DNA of 64,000 bases from Charina bottae (GCA_023362775.1 JALMGJ010000005.1:67781963-67845962); one strand, 5' to 3'. Shown: positions 44,592 to 55,752, numbered from the stretch's first letter. Program-made: numbers and translations. Notes: a model not told the origin generated them from the letters alone.

Positions 44592-45026
44592 CTTTCTTTC
44601 ATGTGAACTTGCTTGTCACTGAATTCAACTATCACCTTCAATTAATGTAAATAATACAAAGTAACAACAACAAGAAGAAAACCCAGAAAGTGTTAGTTCT
44701 CACCAGAAGCACCAATGAATACATGGTCTGCTTTTCCCAACCCCGTATCTTCCAGGTGTTTTGGAACTACAACCCCCAGAATTCTCATCTAGTTGAAGTC
44801 TCAACACATCTAGAGGCCACCAGCTTGAAAAAAGCTGCCATATTTCGTAACTAAAAACAGCAATTTGTTTTTATTTACAGGTTATCATACTTACGTTTTA
44901 TAAATATAATTAAATAATGTAACAATCAAACAATGTATTAAATAATCAGTCCAAGTTTAGCACAATCTAGTGACAAAACTCTTATGCAATTATTATTATA
45001 GGACATTTCAAAGAAGAATTCTGTTT
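44592..45026. other. No gene; weak MITE remnant at about 44740-44840
   Basis: 44740-44840 (CCAACCCCGTATCTTCCAGG, then GGAACTACAACCCCCAGAAT, with a partly complementary right half) resembles the old hAT-type repeat at 32527. The rest is unassigned. Confidence 0.4.
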
Positions 45027-45029
45027 GGG

Positions 45030-45068
45030 AGAGAGAGAGAGAGAGAGAGGGAGAGAGGGAGAGGGAGG

Positions 45069-45105
<37 letters not shown>

Positions 45106-45138
45106 AGGGAGGGGGAGGGAGGGAGAGAGAGAGAGAGA
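45030..45138 (+). repeat. (GA)n / GGGA-rich microsatellite
   Basis: A purine-only run of about 110 bp, mixing GA with GGGA and AAAG variants. Open frames on both strands are low-complexity and not genes. Confidence 0.97.
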
Positions 45139-45309
45139 TCTGGTTCTTCTTTGTGTTGATATCATTTTAAAATTGCTTTTATAAATTATGGCTTTTTGAA
45201 AGCCAGTTATGCCACTAGTACCTATTTATATTACCTTCAAAATGTTATTTTTTTTTCTTTTTAAAGTCTCCTAAAAATAGAATTAGATCTGGATATTTCA
45301 AAACTATGG

Positions 45310-45430
45310 AAAGTAGCATTTTTAATGTATTTATAATATTTATAAACCACTTAATAATCCTTGTTTTGGGGGCTGTATACAAACCTATAAAAACCAATAA
45401 TGAGACCTAAAAATAACAATAGACATAATA
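45310..45430 (-). repeat. LINE 3' tail (CR1/L2-like), old
   Basis: The text TATTTATAAACCACTTAATA then GGGGGCTGTATACAAACC is similar to L2-type 3' tails in reverse. Confidence 0.4.
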
Positions 45431-46490
45431 ACTAAGATAAAATCTTCATCATACATTAGCTGTCTAATGCGACAGGAAAAGGACACTCTACACCTAATCA
45501 TCAATTAGGCTTAGCAACCTGCAAAAATAATTTCCCAGATGAAAACAGTAGCATACCTTACAAAATGATGTTATTGTAGAAATATCATGTTTCTTTATTT
45601 AGGAAGGCTACCAATTTATCTTCAGTCTCTTCTTTTCCCAATGTTTCTTTTTATCTATTTTGTTTATTAAATGTGTTATACCAACAATTACCAGGATCTT
45701 TGGCATTTGGCAATAAACCCAAACCCATTGTGGGTTTGCCTTCTGCGTAGCAATGCAGATGCCCAGCTTTTATATAAATGCACAAGTTCAAAGGGAAAAA
45801 GTAGTTTACTGACGGAACACATTGTCATTAGATGTATGAGAGGAAGAAGTCAATTCAAGGGAGCAGGAGTGCCCGCAAGGTATGGTCAAAAAAGTTAAGA
45901 TGGTGGCTATGATGGTGTGATCAAAGCTGTGTGTGTGTGTGCACGCACATGTTGCACATGAGAAACAGGGGAGCTCTGATCACAGCCATCATCTTGAGTT
46001 GTTTTTAACCATACCCCTGTAAAGGAGCAGGGATCTGCTTTTGCCATGGGGCCAAATTGGTTCCAAACCAATCCATTGTGGGCCACCCAGGCTGGCCATT
46101 CTGGGAATTAAAGCCACAATACCTTTGGGGGACACCAGTTCTCTTCTTTAGCTGCATGCCATTTTATCTTGAAATGACTGGACTTATTCTATTTATTTTG
46201 TTATATTACAAATATTTGTGTTTGTGAGGATACGTCTGACAAAATGGCTTCATTCCTCCTATCTGGGACCTACCTCGACTGATTGCCTTCTGTGAATTTC
46301 CTTGCACAAATGTCAGCAGAAATTACACAGAAATGAAGTACAGCAGCTGACTAAATGATTAATATCATTAACATGAGAAAAATTAAAGCTACAGGCCACT
46401 CTAATATTAATTACCATCATCAATATGAAAAGAGCACAGTAAAACAGAAAACCTTGGTTCAAGCACTAATTTTTGCTGTTGTTAATTATA
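45431..46490. other. No gene; possible conserved non-coding segment at 46250-46440
   Basis: No supported repeat except a GT run at 45931-45942. 46320-46440 has several ATTAAT/TAATTA words (GATTAATATCATTAAC, AATATTAATTACC), suggestive of regulatory DNA but unproven. Confidence 0.35.
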
Positions 46491-46600
46491 TGTATTTATT
46501 AATTTAGATTTATATGGCTGATCATCTCACAATAGGGACTTTGGGTGGCTTGCAACATTTAACAACAATACAAAACATAATATAAAGCACAGCAACTCAC
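46490..46600 (-). repeat. L2-like LINE 3' tail
   Basis: The text TTATATGGCTGATCATCTCA then GGGACTTTGGGTGGCTTGCA matches L2 3' tails in reverse. Confidence 0.55.
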
Positions 46601-47556
46601 ATAGCAGTCGGCATTTTTGATAGATGTGTAGTAAGTTGTTCTGCTGTTGGCTCAAAGTATTTTTAATGAAGAGCTTGGAGGCCATTTGTTCATACTTATC
46701 CAGCAGCTATTATTGAATATTGAGACATAAATAATAGTTCTACTTTATTCTGTACTTGTCAAACATAATCTGGAAGAGTACTTCCAGTCCAAGTTTTTAT
46801 TGTGCACTTGCCCAGAGGAGAGGTGATCTCTTCCATTTCCTACCCTCCCATTTTACCCACTTCTTTTGCTATATTTTTCTTACCAGAAAAAAAAAATCTG
46901 TTAAGGATATACTGTAAAATACTTGCACAGCATCTTTAGGTGCAACAAGCAAGCATTCAAATACTGTGTCCTGTTCTAGATACTGCATTTTACAAAATAT
47001 GGAGGCAAACAAATGTATTCAAAAGAGTGTGACAAAGCTGGTTAGAGTTATGAAAATAAATCATGGGAGAAAAATTTAAAGGAACTATATTTAACTTTAA
47101 AAATATGGTTAAGAAGAGACAACTTGATGCTGTTCAAGTATCAGATGCACTTAACACACAAGATTTTATTTTTGCCCCAGAGGACAGAATTAGCTCTAAC
47201 AGGGCTTAAACGGGGGTAAATTTTGACTGATCATTAGCATAGTAGTAGGAAAGTTTAGAATAAATTATCCAACAATGCTGGTGGGCCCTAAACACAGCCA
47301 TCTTTCTTCTAGGACTGCCTTTCTGATGTCTTCTTGGGAGCTACAAGGCTTTTTCCAATTTTATAATTCCTTTATTCTTTGATTTCTGGTAGGATTCTTT
47401 AAAATTTGGAAATAATGGTACTTGCAATTTTAAAAGTGTGAGATATTTAAGCAATAATGGCAAGGTGAAAGTTACAAAAACATTAGCATTGCAGAAATGT
47501 TTGAGGAAAAAGGAGGTTCTCTTAATGTCAAATCTAGTCCTTGATCTCTTAATAAT
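46601..47556. other. No feature recognised
   Basis: AT-rich; nothing supported. Confidence 0.5.
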
Positions 47557-47568
47557 GGATAGCAGTCT

Positions 47569-47723
47569 GTAGCTAGAATCATGTCAACTGGATTTCTATT
47601 TTCTCAGTGGAAACGTTTCGCTCCTTATGCGAAACGTTTCCACTGAGAAAATAGAAATCCAGTTGACATGATTCAAGCTACAGACAATTCCACCTGGATG
47701 ACTGAGAACCTTCATAGACAAAC
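47569..47723. mobile_element. Minimal palindromic Penelope-end insertion
   Basis: A 12-bp duplication, GGATAGCAGTCT, lies at 47557-47568 and 47724-47735. Left and right halves are inverted copies of the Penelope-like 3' end, meeting inside stem II of the hammerhead-like motif (CTCCTTA joined to TGCGAAACG near 47630). Left end TGTAGCTAGAATCATGTC; right end GAACCTTCATAGACAAA. No coding part. Both ribozyme cores are cut, so cleavage is not expected. Confidence 0.88.
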
Positions 47724-47735
47724 GGATAGCAGTCT

Positions 47736-48172
47736 TCCTCATGCCGCAGTTTCCTCCAGAGGGTTTCCATCATTTCCTCTAACAAAAAAAAAAAAAAATT
47801 GGTGTCAGAGGTTATGGGAACTGTAGTCCCAAACCTCTGGGAAGTAGAGGATTGGGAAGACTGGTGCTTTCCAATGAACTCAGCTTCAGCTCCCTTTGTT
47901 CCAGCCAACATGGGCAATAATTCTGCTGCCTCACATTGAGATGATGGGTGGCAGTGGGTTTGATTTACCAACCAACAGATAATTTGTTACAGTAACTATG
48001 ATTGGAAAACTAGCTTAGACCCCCACCCCAACCCCGATACAGTATTTTAAGAGAAGGCCCCTGGAACATAATTTTAAAATTCATTGAATATTCAGACTTA
48101 GAACACCAAATTTCAGAAGAAAAAAATTGATCTGGAAATGTGTTCTTCTGAAATCTCTCTCTCAGCTTCAGG
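47736..48172. other. No feature recognised
   Basis: A short A run at 47781-47796; otherwise nothing supported. Confidence 0.5.
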
Positions 48173-48180
48173 TATTAGAC

Positions 48181-48451
48181 CAGGGCTTTCCAAAGTTTTC
48201 CCGCAGCGACACACCAACCGCCGTTGGTGTGTCGCTGCGGGAAAACCCGGAAGTGCCGCCGTTGCGGCAGCGCGCAAAAACCCGGAAGCGCTGCTGCCGC
48301 TTTCGGGTTTTTGCACACCGCCGTTGGTGTGTCGCCGCGGGAAAACCCGGAAGCGCTGATGATGATCAGCACTTCCGGGTTGTGTGGTGACACACCAGAC
48401 TGTGTGTGGCGACACACTTTTGTGTCGCGACACACAGTTTGGAAAGCTCTG
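48181..48451. mobile_element. hAT-type MITE, family A
   Basis: Ends CAGGGCTTTCCAAAGTTTTC and, in complement, CAGAGCTTTCCAAACTGTG. A perfect 8-bp target duplication, TATTAGAC, lies at 48173-48180 and 48452-48459. A near-perfect 50-bp hairpin (48198-48246) sits just inside the left end, and CCCGGAAG words recur along the element. Confidence 0.94.
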
Positions 48452-48721
48452 TATTAGACACTGACATTGCTGCATGTCTACTCATTATTGCTTAATGTTT
48501 CTTTAATGTTAAATAAAAGCAGCCATTCCGTAGCAGCTGCATTACTTACTGTCATGTGAAGTGCATATCTTCTGTCAGATATTATCAAGGGATAAGGCAT
48601 TATCTTCGAATGCATCTGATGAAGTGAGCTGCAGCTTACAAAAGCTTATGCTTTTGAATAAAATTTATTAGTCAGAAAAGGTGCTACTAGACTCCTTCTG
48701 ATTTATTCCATGTATGCATTA

Positions 48722-49030
48722 TTTATTACCCAGATTTATAAGGCCACCCAACTGAAACAGTGTGACTCTGGGCAGCGGGCAGCATGGAAACAAACAATAA
48801 ACAAAAACAAAGCCCAAACCATATAACATTAAAACATGTACAACATATAAAATATAAAATCCAAAATGTAAAATGTAAAATGGCAACCAAGCAGCATAAC
48901 ATAACAACCAAAAGGGGACTCCAATCAACTGGCTGCTTGTGCCAGGTTTTACCAGCTTTCCTTAAGGCAAGTAAGGTTGGGGCCTGCCATGTTTCAGGAG
49001 GGGGGGATGAATGAGAGTCTCAAACTTCCA
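48722..49030 (-). repeat. L2 LINE 3' end
   Basis: In reverse: a CAGTTGATTGGAGTCCCC-like segment near 48910-48935, an AT-rich 3' UTR, and CGCTGCCCAGAGTCACAC at 48761-48778 near the tail. Same family as 42140-42455. Confidence 0.65.
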
Positions 49031-49110
49031 TCTCAATAAAATCATATACAATCTACAGAGAGCTCTTTATATGATGAACATATGTTTGGGGAGAAGGAGT
49101 ATCCTAGTAA

Positions 49111-49236
49111 AAAGGTAAAAGTTCCCCCGCACAGTCGTGTCCGACTCTAGGGGCCGGTGCTCATCTCCGTTTGTTAGCCAAAGAGCCAGCGTTGTCCGAA
49201 GACGCTTCCACGGTCATGTGGCCGGCATGACGCGCA
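49111..49236 (-). repeat. tRNA-derived SINE, ACCTTT family, 5'-truncated
   Basis: Only the 3' 126 bp are present. A perfect 13-bp target duplication, AGTATCCTAGTAA, lies at 49098-49110 and 49237-49249, so the truncation happened at insertion. Confidence 0.9.
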
Positions 49237-49407
49237 AGTATCCTAGTAAGTGTGATAAAAATTAATTCATTTCAGTGGCCTCATTCTAACTGGGTTGTGA
49301 GTGAGAGTGCCATCACTAATGAGGACATTTTTAATTGCTTAAAAAGAGGGTGATAGTTTCGATCTGGAGTTTCTGCATAGCTGCTATCAATATCTACTCG
49401 TGGGCAA

Positions 49408-49640
49408 TAAAAGTAAAGGTAAAGTCACCCTTAGGTCAAGCTCAGCTTCTAGGGCTACATACTGTAAATACACATCAGTGTTATTTCTTTGGCAATAATG
49501 TGGCACTGTAGCGGTTTACCACTGCCTTGTTCCGGCCTGGGATTTTTGTAAGGTTTTCCAATCTAACTGGATCCAGCTCTGCTTAGCTTTTTCAAGGTTC
49601 AAGCCAGGTTTGGCTAGGTTTTCCCACCTAGTATGAATCA
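49408..49640 (-). repeat. Unassigned SINE-like element
   Basis: Starts AAAGTAAAGGTAAAGTCACC at the left. The text GGCACTGTAGCGGTTTACCA then CTGCCTTGTTCC resembles a known squamate SINE body. TGGGCAATA repeats at about 49399-49407 and 49649-49657 as a possible target duplication. Confidence 0.45.
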
Positions 49641-49659
49641 TGGGCAATAGGATTCTGAT

Positions 49660-51250
49660 TCTTCTCTATAATTTTCATCAGCAATCTAGATCATAGGCTG
49701 GGCCAAATTAGAAATATGCTTTTGAAGGAAACAATAGAGAACACAGTCTTTTGGAGCCTGGAGTTTCATCTTTCATATTAGTTTCATATTTCCTAATCAT
49801 CTAATGTGCTTCTCTTTAAGAAATCGTGCATATCTCTGGATATCCAGATTCCTTAGGGAAGGGGATGGAAGTGAGAGGTGCTTTTCGATGTGACGCCTGT
49901 TGTTTTGTTTTGTTGTTTGCTTAGCAGGGGAAGAGGCTTTGAGTCTCAAAGCTTTGGGGACTGTGTTGGTATCTGTGCCACATTTTCACCTTTGTTTCTG
50001 AATGTTATATGGAGGAGAGCATGGGAAAGGGAGAAGAAACAAAACGTTCTTTCGGAGAACAGCTAATCCCTAGATCAAAGAACAGACCGAATCAGCTGCG
50101 ATACAGTATCTCCTTATTCAACCAATTACTATTAATTTATAAACATTTATTGCAGAGCAAAAGTCCACACGTGCAGCACATGTGCTCAAAGAAAGCTGAA
50201 TGTGCATTCTGTACATACAAAGCAAGATCTTTTTTTAAAAAAGAAAGTGCATCTCACTTTTTATAGAAAAGAAAAAATGAGGAAAAAAAGTCTAAACACG
50301 GATATATTATTCCCAGCTTAAAAAAAAACAAGAGTGTTTTGGAAAGATGCTCCATCTGGAAGGAAGCTCATATTATTAAAAAAAAAAGGAAAGGAAAGAG
50401 CCCCATTACTGAAGAAAACAATGAGACTCTTCACGTTCTACCATTTACATCAAAGGAGGATGATACTCAGAGTTGGGACAGGCTATTACAAGTTTTCTTG
50501 CACAAAAGGACTCTCTATCCTGCCTGCTGTTTGCACCTTCAGTCTCAGAAGCACTCATCTACAGGACTCCGTTATCAAAGGCCGTTAGCAATCCTCCAGC
50601 CATCAAAGGCTACTTTCAAAATAAACTAATTAATCAAAATACAAAAGCCACATCCGTGAGAGACTGAGAGTTGAAAATTATCTTATTATGGGTGGGAAGA
50701 CTTGAAAGAAACCAAAATGTGCTGAAGAGCAGGAAGGGTTTTCAGCGCTCTATTAATAGCTGACAATGGCTATAATTAATAACATTTCTCTCAAAATGGA
50801 GAGAGATGTAAGCTCCCTCTTCTTTTTGGTGCCAATGATTTTACGGGCATCATATCAGGTTAGTACTGGAGAAGCCAGAGCTCAAATCCTCATTTAGGCC
50901 TGCAACTTGCTAGGTAACTAGTTGGGCAAGTCACCAGCTTCCTACTTTACCTGCTTCATAAGGTTGTTCTTGAAGCCCATTCAGCAGTCTGTTAGAACTA
51001 CTGAAATGGAGCAGAGCTGCTAAACTTGTGTACAGAAAAAGAATAATGTTTAAAAACAGAGCCCATGAGCATACTAGAGAGATCCAGGTTAATCTTACAC
51101 CTTTAGCCCACCCAAGCATAAAGAAACATGCACTTAGACATGTCAGGTATGAAAAGTAAGTACAAAAAGGTCCTTACGTTTATTCATTCCAGGTACAGCA
51201 ATTTTGGTAGATAAATGATGTTCCATTTCTTCTTCCTATTCCCTAAACTT
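49660..51250. other. Repeat-poor segment, possible conserved non-coding DNA
   Basis: No repeat family recognised. 50600-50850 (AAACTAATTAATCAAAATAC, GACAATGGCTATAATTAATA, GGTGCCAATGATTTTACGGG) has the look of vertebrate regulatory DNA with TAATTA words. The overlapping short frames at 50334-50667 are A-rich chance frames. Confidence 0.3.
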
Positions 51251-51560
51251 AATACCTCTTGCCCTGCTTGCTGCAAGAGGCTGCATGTGGAAAGGGGGGA
51301 AAATCTCCTAGGCCCATCCATGGCCTAGAATGGAGCAGCACACAGCCATGTGCTTGCTCCCGGTCCAAGGAGAAGAGAGAGATAGAAAGAGGCCTAGCAC
51401 ATGGCCTCTCTCCATGGAGAGGAGCAGACACGTGCTGCTTCCTCCTCATGGAAGAATCAGAGAGAGAGAAGAGGAAGTGGGAGTGGCCACACACAGCTTC
51501 CTCAAAAGCATGGAGAGCTTGCATCCTAGAGCAGCCATCCATATGCTGATGAGGCATGCT
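51251..51560. other. Unidentified purine-rich segment with frames on both strands
   Basis: Frames of about 96-102 codons overlap on opposite strands. No domain is recognisable. Internal short inverted words (CCATGGCC, CTCTCCATGGAGAG) are present. It may be part of an unknown repeat. Confidence 0.3.
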
Positions 51561-51994
51561 GGATTTGCCATAATCTCCAACAGTTCTGAGAGTAAAATGT
51601 TGGGGGAAGGGTTGGGGAGGCTAAGTACAAAGTACATAATTTTGAAGACCTTGGAGAAGTACAATAGATATGTAAGAAACAAATACATCCCTTTTAGAGG
51701 TTATTATACCACCACACTTCTAACAGTACTTCAGTAACACTCTTCAGAGGGCCAGATCCTGAACATGTAGTTGTTTCTTCTGAAATATTTTCAGATTTCA
51801 ATCGTAAATGAATGCTCTGTTATATGCAATTCACTTGCAATGCAGCCTTTAAAAATGTTCTACTTTTTATTCTTTTAGATATGTGCTTGTTCCTTTCTAC
51901 CTGAACTCTGACACTAACTTCTATTAGCAGAAACTACATTGGAAATAGGTCAATTACTAGTCTTCATAAATACATGACTACCCAAAGCCAACTT

Positions 51995-52226
51995 TTTTTT
52001 TGTCCCTTCGAGTCAGTCTTGACTCCTGGTGACTGCCTGGACAAGTCCCTGCAGTTTTCTTGGCAACGTTTTTCAGCAGTGGTTTGCCCTTGCCTTCTTC
52101 CTAGGGCTGAGAGAGGGGGCTGGCCCAAGGTCACACAGCTGGCTTTGTACCTCAGGCGGGACTAGAACTCACGGTCTCCCAGTTTCCAGCCTGATGCCTT
52201 AATCGCTATACCAAACTGGCTGTCTT
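51995..52226 (-). repeat. Sauria-type SINE, variant 3' body
   Basis: Same variant as 37998-38220: a CCTTCGAGTCAGTCTTGACT tail at the left, CTTCTTCCTAGGGCTGAGAG in the middle, and the head at the right (complement of TATACCAAACTGGCTG). The duplication AAAGCCAACTT / AAAGGCCAACTT lies at 51984-51994 and 52227-52238. Confidence 0.82.
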
Positions 52227-52329
52227 AAAGGCCAACTTAGTCCAGTGTTTTCACTTCTATATTTCTTACAGTGGCAACCAGATAATTCTGAAGTGCTTAC
52301 AAACAGGAGATGGAGACATACTTTGTTCC

Positions 52330-52960
52330 TGACAGGTTCCCCTTCAACTGGCATTTTGAAGCATGTTGCCTCTGACTTGGAGGTTACAAAGACTTAAATC
52401 TTTAAGGTGAATAGTCCTACCAAGGGACTTTTAAAGCCATCCAAGTTAGTGGCCATTAACATGTCCCTTTGTGGTAATGAACTGCATGAACTAATTACAG
52501 CATGTGTTGTATGAAAACATTTGTCTTTTGTCTGTTCTAAGTTTCCTTCCACTCAGCTTCATTGGATGGTTCACTCTCTTCATGCCATGCCTGACTTTAT
52601 AGACCCCAGGGATGTCCCTGCTCAGTCAGCTTTTTATTCTTTCCAACTGAACAGAACGTTGGAAAGAGGTTATCTAAAGGGGTTTGGGAGTCTGTTTGTC
52701 CTTCAGCAAAATAACTCTCCAAATTATTATTTGGTGTGGGGGAGAAAAGCTATCAAAAGAATAGCTTTTGATATCACATCTGAAAATGGGGCATGCTTTG
52801 CATGATTTCTCTATCCTTTCTCTAAGGTAAGAACTCCCAAACCTTTAAGTCCTTTAATGTAAGTGTTCCAACTCCGGATCATTTTGCTTGCCCTCTTCTG
52901 CACTCTGAATGATCAGTGCTGGAGAACAATGCCAGAATGGGCATCTCTTTCTAACCAATA
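52330..52960 (-). pseudogene. CR1 LINE 3' part remnant
   Basis: On the minus strand the order fits CR1 near the protein end: a segment like CCGGAGTTGGAAC (52866-52878), then AAGCTGAGTGGAAGGAAACT, AGAACAGACAAAAGACAAAT, an ATGCAGTTCATTACCACAAA-like stretch and CTAACTTGGATGGCTTTAAA. Many stops; not functional. Confidence 0.7.
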
Positions 52961-53437
52961 TGATACCAAAATGATGAAATTGCATCATCATGTCCACAAT
53001 CGAAGCTCCGTCCTTGTTTGCTTGTGTTGCAACATTGCTCACAAGTACTTTAGGGGTGGAGTTCATGCCAAACATTGTGATGCATGTTGTACCACTCCCC
53101 ACTTGCTCCTCTGTGGATATCTATAGAGAGATCCTGCCATCATTTCTTGTCTAGAGGGTTGACAGAGGAATTCAGTTAGCTCTTGTAAGAACAGGATATT
53201 GTTTTATTGTAACTTATTCAGTACTTATGCTATATTTATTGCCACTGTTTATATTTTTATATTATTGTGCTGTCTTGTATGTAATTTTTTTTAAATGTTA
53301 TGATAAATTTAAATTTATTTGCACATTATCCAAACAACTGACTTACTGAATGCTCCAGAAGTACAGTAAATAAAATAAATAGGTGAAGCTTTGCTCAGAT
53401 CTGGTAGTGTTTATCTTTTGGTATGCTTGAAGTGCAT
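52961..53437. other. No feature recognised
   Basis: Nothing supported. Confidence 0.5.
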
Positions 53438-53449
53438 AGAAATATACAT

Positions 53450-55496
53450 TCTGACTGACTTCCGGTGGGGACATGGCGGACTAAACAGCTGTGCCCGCGG
53501 GCTTAGCGGGCAGAACTGACAACGCAGCATTTTTTTTCGGGCTCAGGCAGGTTTTTCCTGAAGCCCAGGAGTGTTTTTCCAGGAAAGAAAAACACCTGGA
53601 ATCACCCCATCTCTCCTCCGGAATGGTGGCTTGCAGCCAGAAGATCGCAAACAGCGTTTCGCACTCGACTGGTAAGAGCAGCCGGGAGGCTGGGATGTCA
53701 CCATTTTCCAAGCCGCGCTGTAGCCTTAAAGGGACATTATGACTGGCCAACCCATTTCTAAATCACCCAATTAATATATATTTTTAAAGCATATGTGCCC
53801 CAAGAGAGGCTCTCTACAGCAAGGAGAAGCTGGTTCTCTTGGTGCTTATCGTTATTTTTGGGATTATTATTTTTTAATCTTTTTAAGTTTTGGCTTGTTT
53901 TCCATCCAAATATTAAGAAGGATTGTGAGTAAATAATTGTCTCCCTGTTATTATTTTTGTACTAAATTTGAAGATATTAGCATTTTCCTACACGTTGAAT
54001 TGGCTGTTTTGAACTTTCAGTTTCCTGCTTCTACTTTCCCTGGGGAACTGTCTGCTTATCACTTTCACTTGTGTAAACATACTCTGTAACTCTTTCATAT
54101 TTATTTATTTATTTATTTATTTTTATTTTATTAAATTTATATTACCGCCCATCTCCCCCAACGGGGACCCTTCGACTTTCGCTGGTTAAGCTCCTAGGGG
54201 GCGCCATAATCTACTGCTTGAGGCATGGAGGATCTTAAACAAACTTTCCCTGACTTCCATAGAGATTTCAAACAGATTCTTTCTGATTCTTACCAAGTTT
54301 TTATGCAAGGCATTCAGGACATTGTGGAAAATATGAGCTTTAAAATGTGTTACTTGGATGGGGATGTCATGGATGGAATTGAAGAATTTAACAGCGACAG
54401 AAATGTCTACTCGGCTTCTGTTGAAATGCTGGATGAAGATTGGATAGTTGAGCTGAAGAAATTAAAGGGAGAGATCGAGTTGCAAGCCATAAGTGAAATT
54501 GATCTTCTGATGGAATGCCATGGAAAAGAAGGGGTTATTATGTATGGGAGGTTTCCTGAAGAGAAGTTGGAGTTGTTGAGGGGAGCAGTTGGGCTGTTTG
54601 ATTTCCGTAAGAAAAAAGCTCTGAGCGCATTGTGGGGACATGTAAATGTTTTGTTTATTTTGAAGTGGGATAAGGGTTTAAGAATATCTATCTGGATTGT
54701 TTTTAGGGTTTCATTTATCTTTAATGATTTGGATTAAGCTTACTAAGGTATAAAAATATTATTTGGTTTTGGGTTTAATATGATTAAGATTATTAAAATT
54801 ATTGTATTATCAAGTATAATGGTAGACAATTTATATGCTTTTTAGTTTGATCTTTATTATAGTGGACAGGAATGTGTAGAATAGTAATAGGAAGGAAATA
54901 ATTAAATAAATGTTATCCTGGAGGCGGGTAGTTGATTAGGAGGTTTATATATTTATATATTTCTTCTCTTTCTTTTAATATAAGGGGAGGGAGCAATTGT
55001 ATTTAGTGATTTTTATATTGTGCCAATGGAATGATTTATAGAAATAATGTGATTTTGGTTTAATATAGAGTAAGGGATTGATTGTGGAAGATTGTTGTAT
55101 ATCCTTGCTGTTAAAAGTCAGAAGTCACCTCTTTTTGTAACTTTGAAAAAAAAAATTCTCTTGTGTTTTCACACTTTTCATTACTAGCAAGACTGCACTC
55201 TTCATATCAAAGGCAATCCTAAAGAGGACAGATTACATAGACCATATTGGAGTTGACTGTAGGGATGATGGTTTGATATGAATTTGTATTATAGTTTTAT
55301 TTGTATTTACTCGTATTTACTTGTATGTTTATAATGGCTTTTTATTTTATCTTCTTTCATACCTGATATGGTCAAAAGACTAAATCAAGAAAGTATCTAT
55401 CAAATAGCTTTTTCTTTTTTCTTTTTCTTTGTAGTTTTTTGTTTTTCTGTAGCTTTTATCTTTGTCTGAAACTTAATAAAATTCTTATTAAAAAAA
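53450..55496 (+). mobile_element. Complete non-autonomous L1-like element
   Basis: A 12-bp perfect target duplication, AGAAATATACAT, lies at 53438-53449 and 55497-55508. The 5' end (ACTTCCGGTGGGGACATGGC) is of L1 5' UTR type. The 3' end (GAAACTTAATAAAATTCTTA followed by an A run) fits an L1 poly(A) end. At 2047 bp it is far too short for ORF2 and has no reverse transcriptase. Internal pieces include an L2-like tail at about 54097-54170 and a possible GATT-type LINE end at about 55190-55405. It must have been moved by another L1's enzymes. Confidence 0.8.
54225..54737 (+). CDS. Open frame of the non-autonomous L1-like element (170 codons)
   Basis: The only sizeable frame in the element, starting MEDLKQTFPDF. 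Residues 1-110 are acidic and probably helical (DEDWIVELKKLKGEIEL). Residues 120-170 are basic then hydrophobic (FDFRKKKALSALWG, then VLFILKWDKG and an I/F/V-rich end). I see no RNA-binding, zinc-finger or reverse transcriptase motif. By position it could derive from ORF1 of L1, as in HAL1-type half-L1 elements, but I cannot show that. It lies directly after the L2-like tail insertion, so its 5' part may be lost. It may be expressed or purely vestigial. Confidence 0.4.
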   Translation: MEDLKQTFPDFHRDFKQILSDSYQVFMQGIQDIVENMSFKMCYLDGDVMDGIEEFNSDRNVYSASVEMLDEDWIVELKKLKGEIELQAISEIDLLMECHGKEGVIMYGRFPEEKLELLRGAVGLFDFRKKKALSALWGHVNVLFILKWDKGLRISIWIVFRVSFIFNDLD

Positions 55497-55701
55497 AGAA
55501 ATATACATGAGGGACAGGGTCACCTCAACTGGCCAATGCAAGATGATGGCAGCAAGGTATTGGAGGGCAGAGTTGTGTCCCCAGATTGGCTGGCTGGCTG
55601 CTTTCAGCTGGAGCAAAGAGCCATGCCTTGTCACCAGAGTTGCGTTGAAATGCTGCTCCTAATTGCCTGTAGCTTGAATCATGTCAACTGGATTTCTATT
55701 T

Positions 55702-55752
55702 TCTTAGTGGAAACGTTTCGCTCCTTATCCAAGGAGCTTCTTCAGTCTGAGC
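55702..55752 (-). ncRNA. Hammerhead-ribozyme-like motif, minus
   Basis: Mirror copy of the plus motif at 55815-55865. CTGAAGA, perfect stem II GCTCCTT/AAGGAGC, GAAAC and GTT are all intact. Confidence 0.6.

Noticed and set aside
44938..45170. Ser/Leu-rich and Arg/Glu-rich frames
   Set aside because: Translations of a GA-rich microsatellite.
51249..51557. Opposing frames of about 100 codons
   Set aside because: No domain, no splice context and overlap on both strands; kept only as an unidentified segment.
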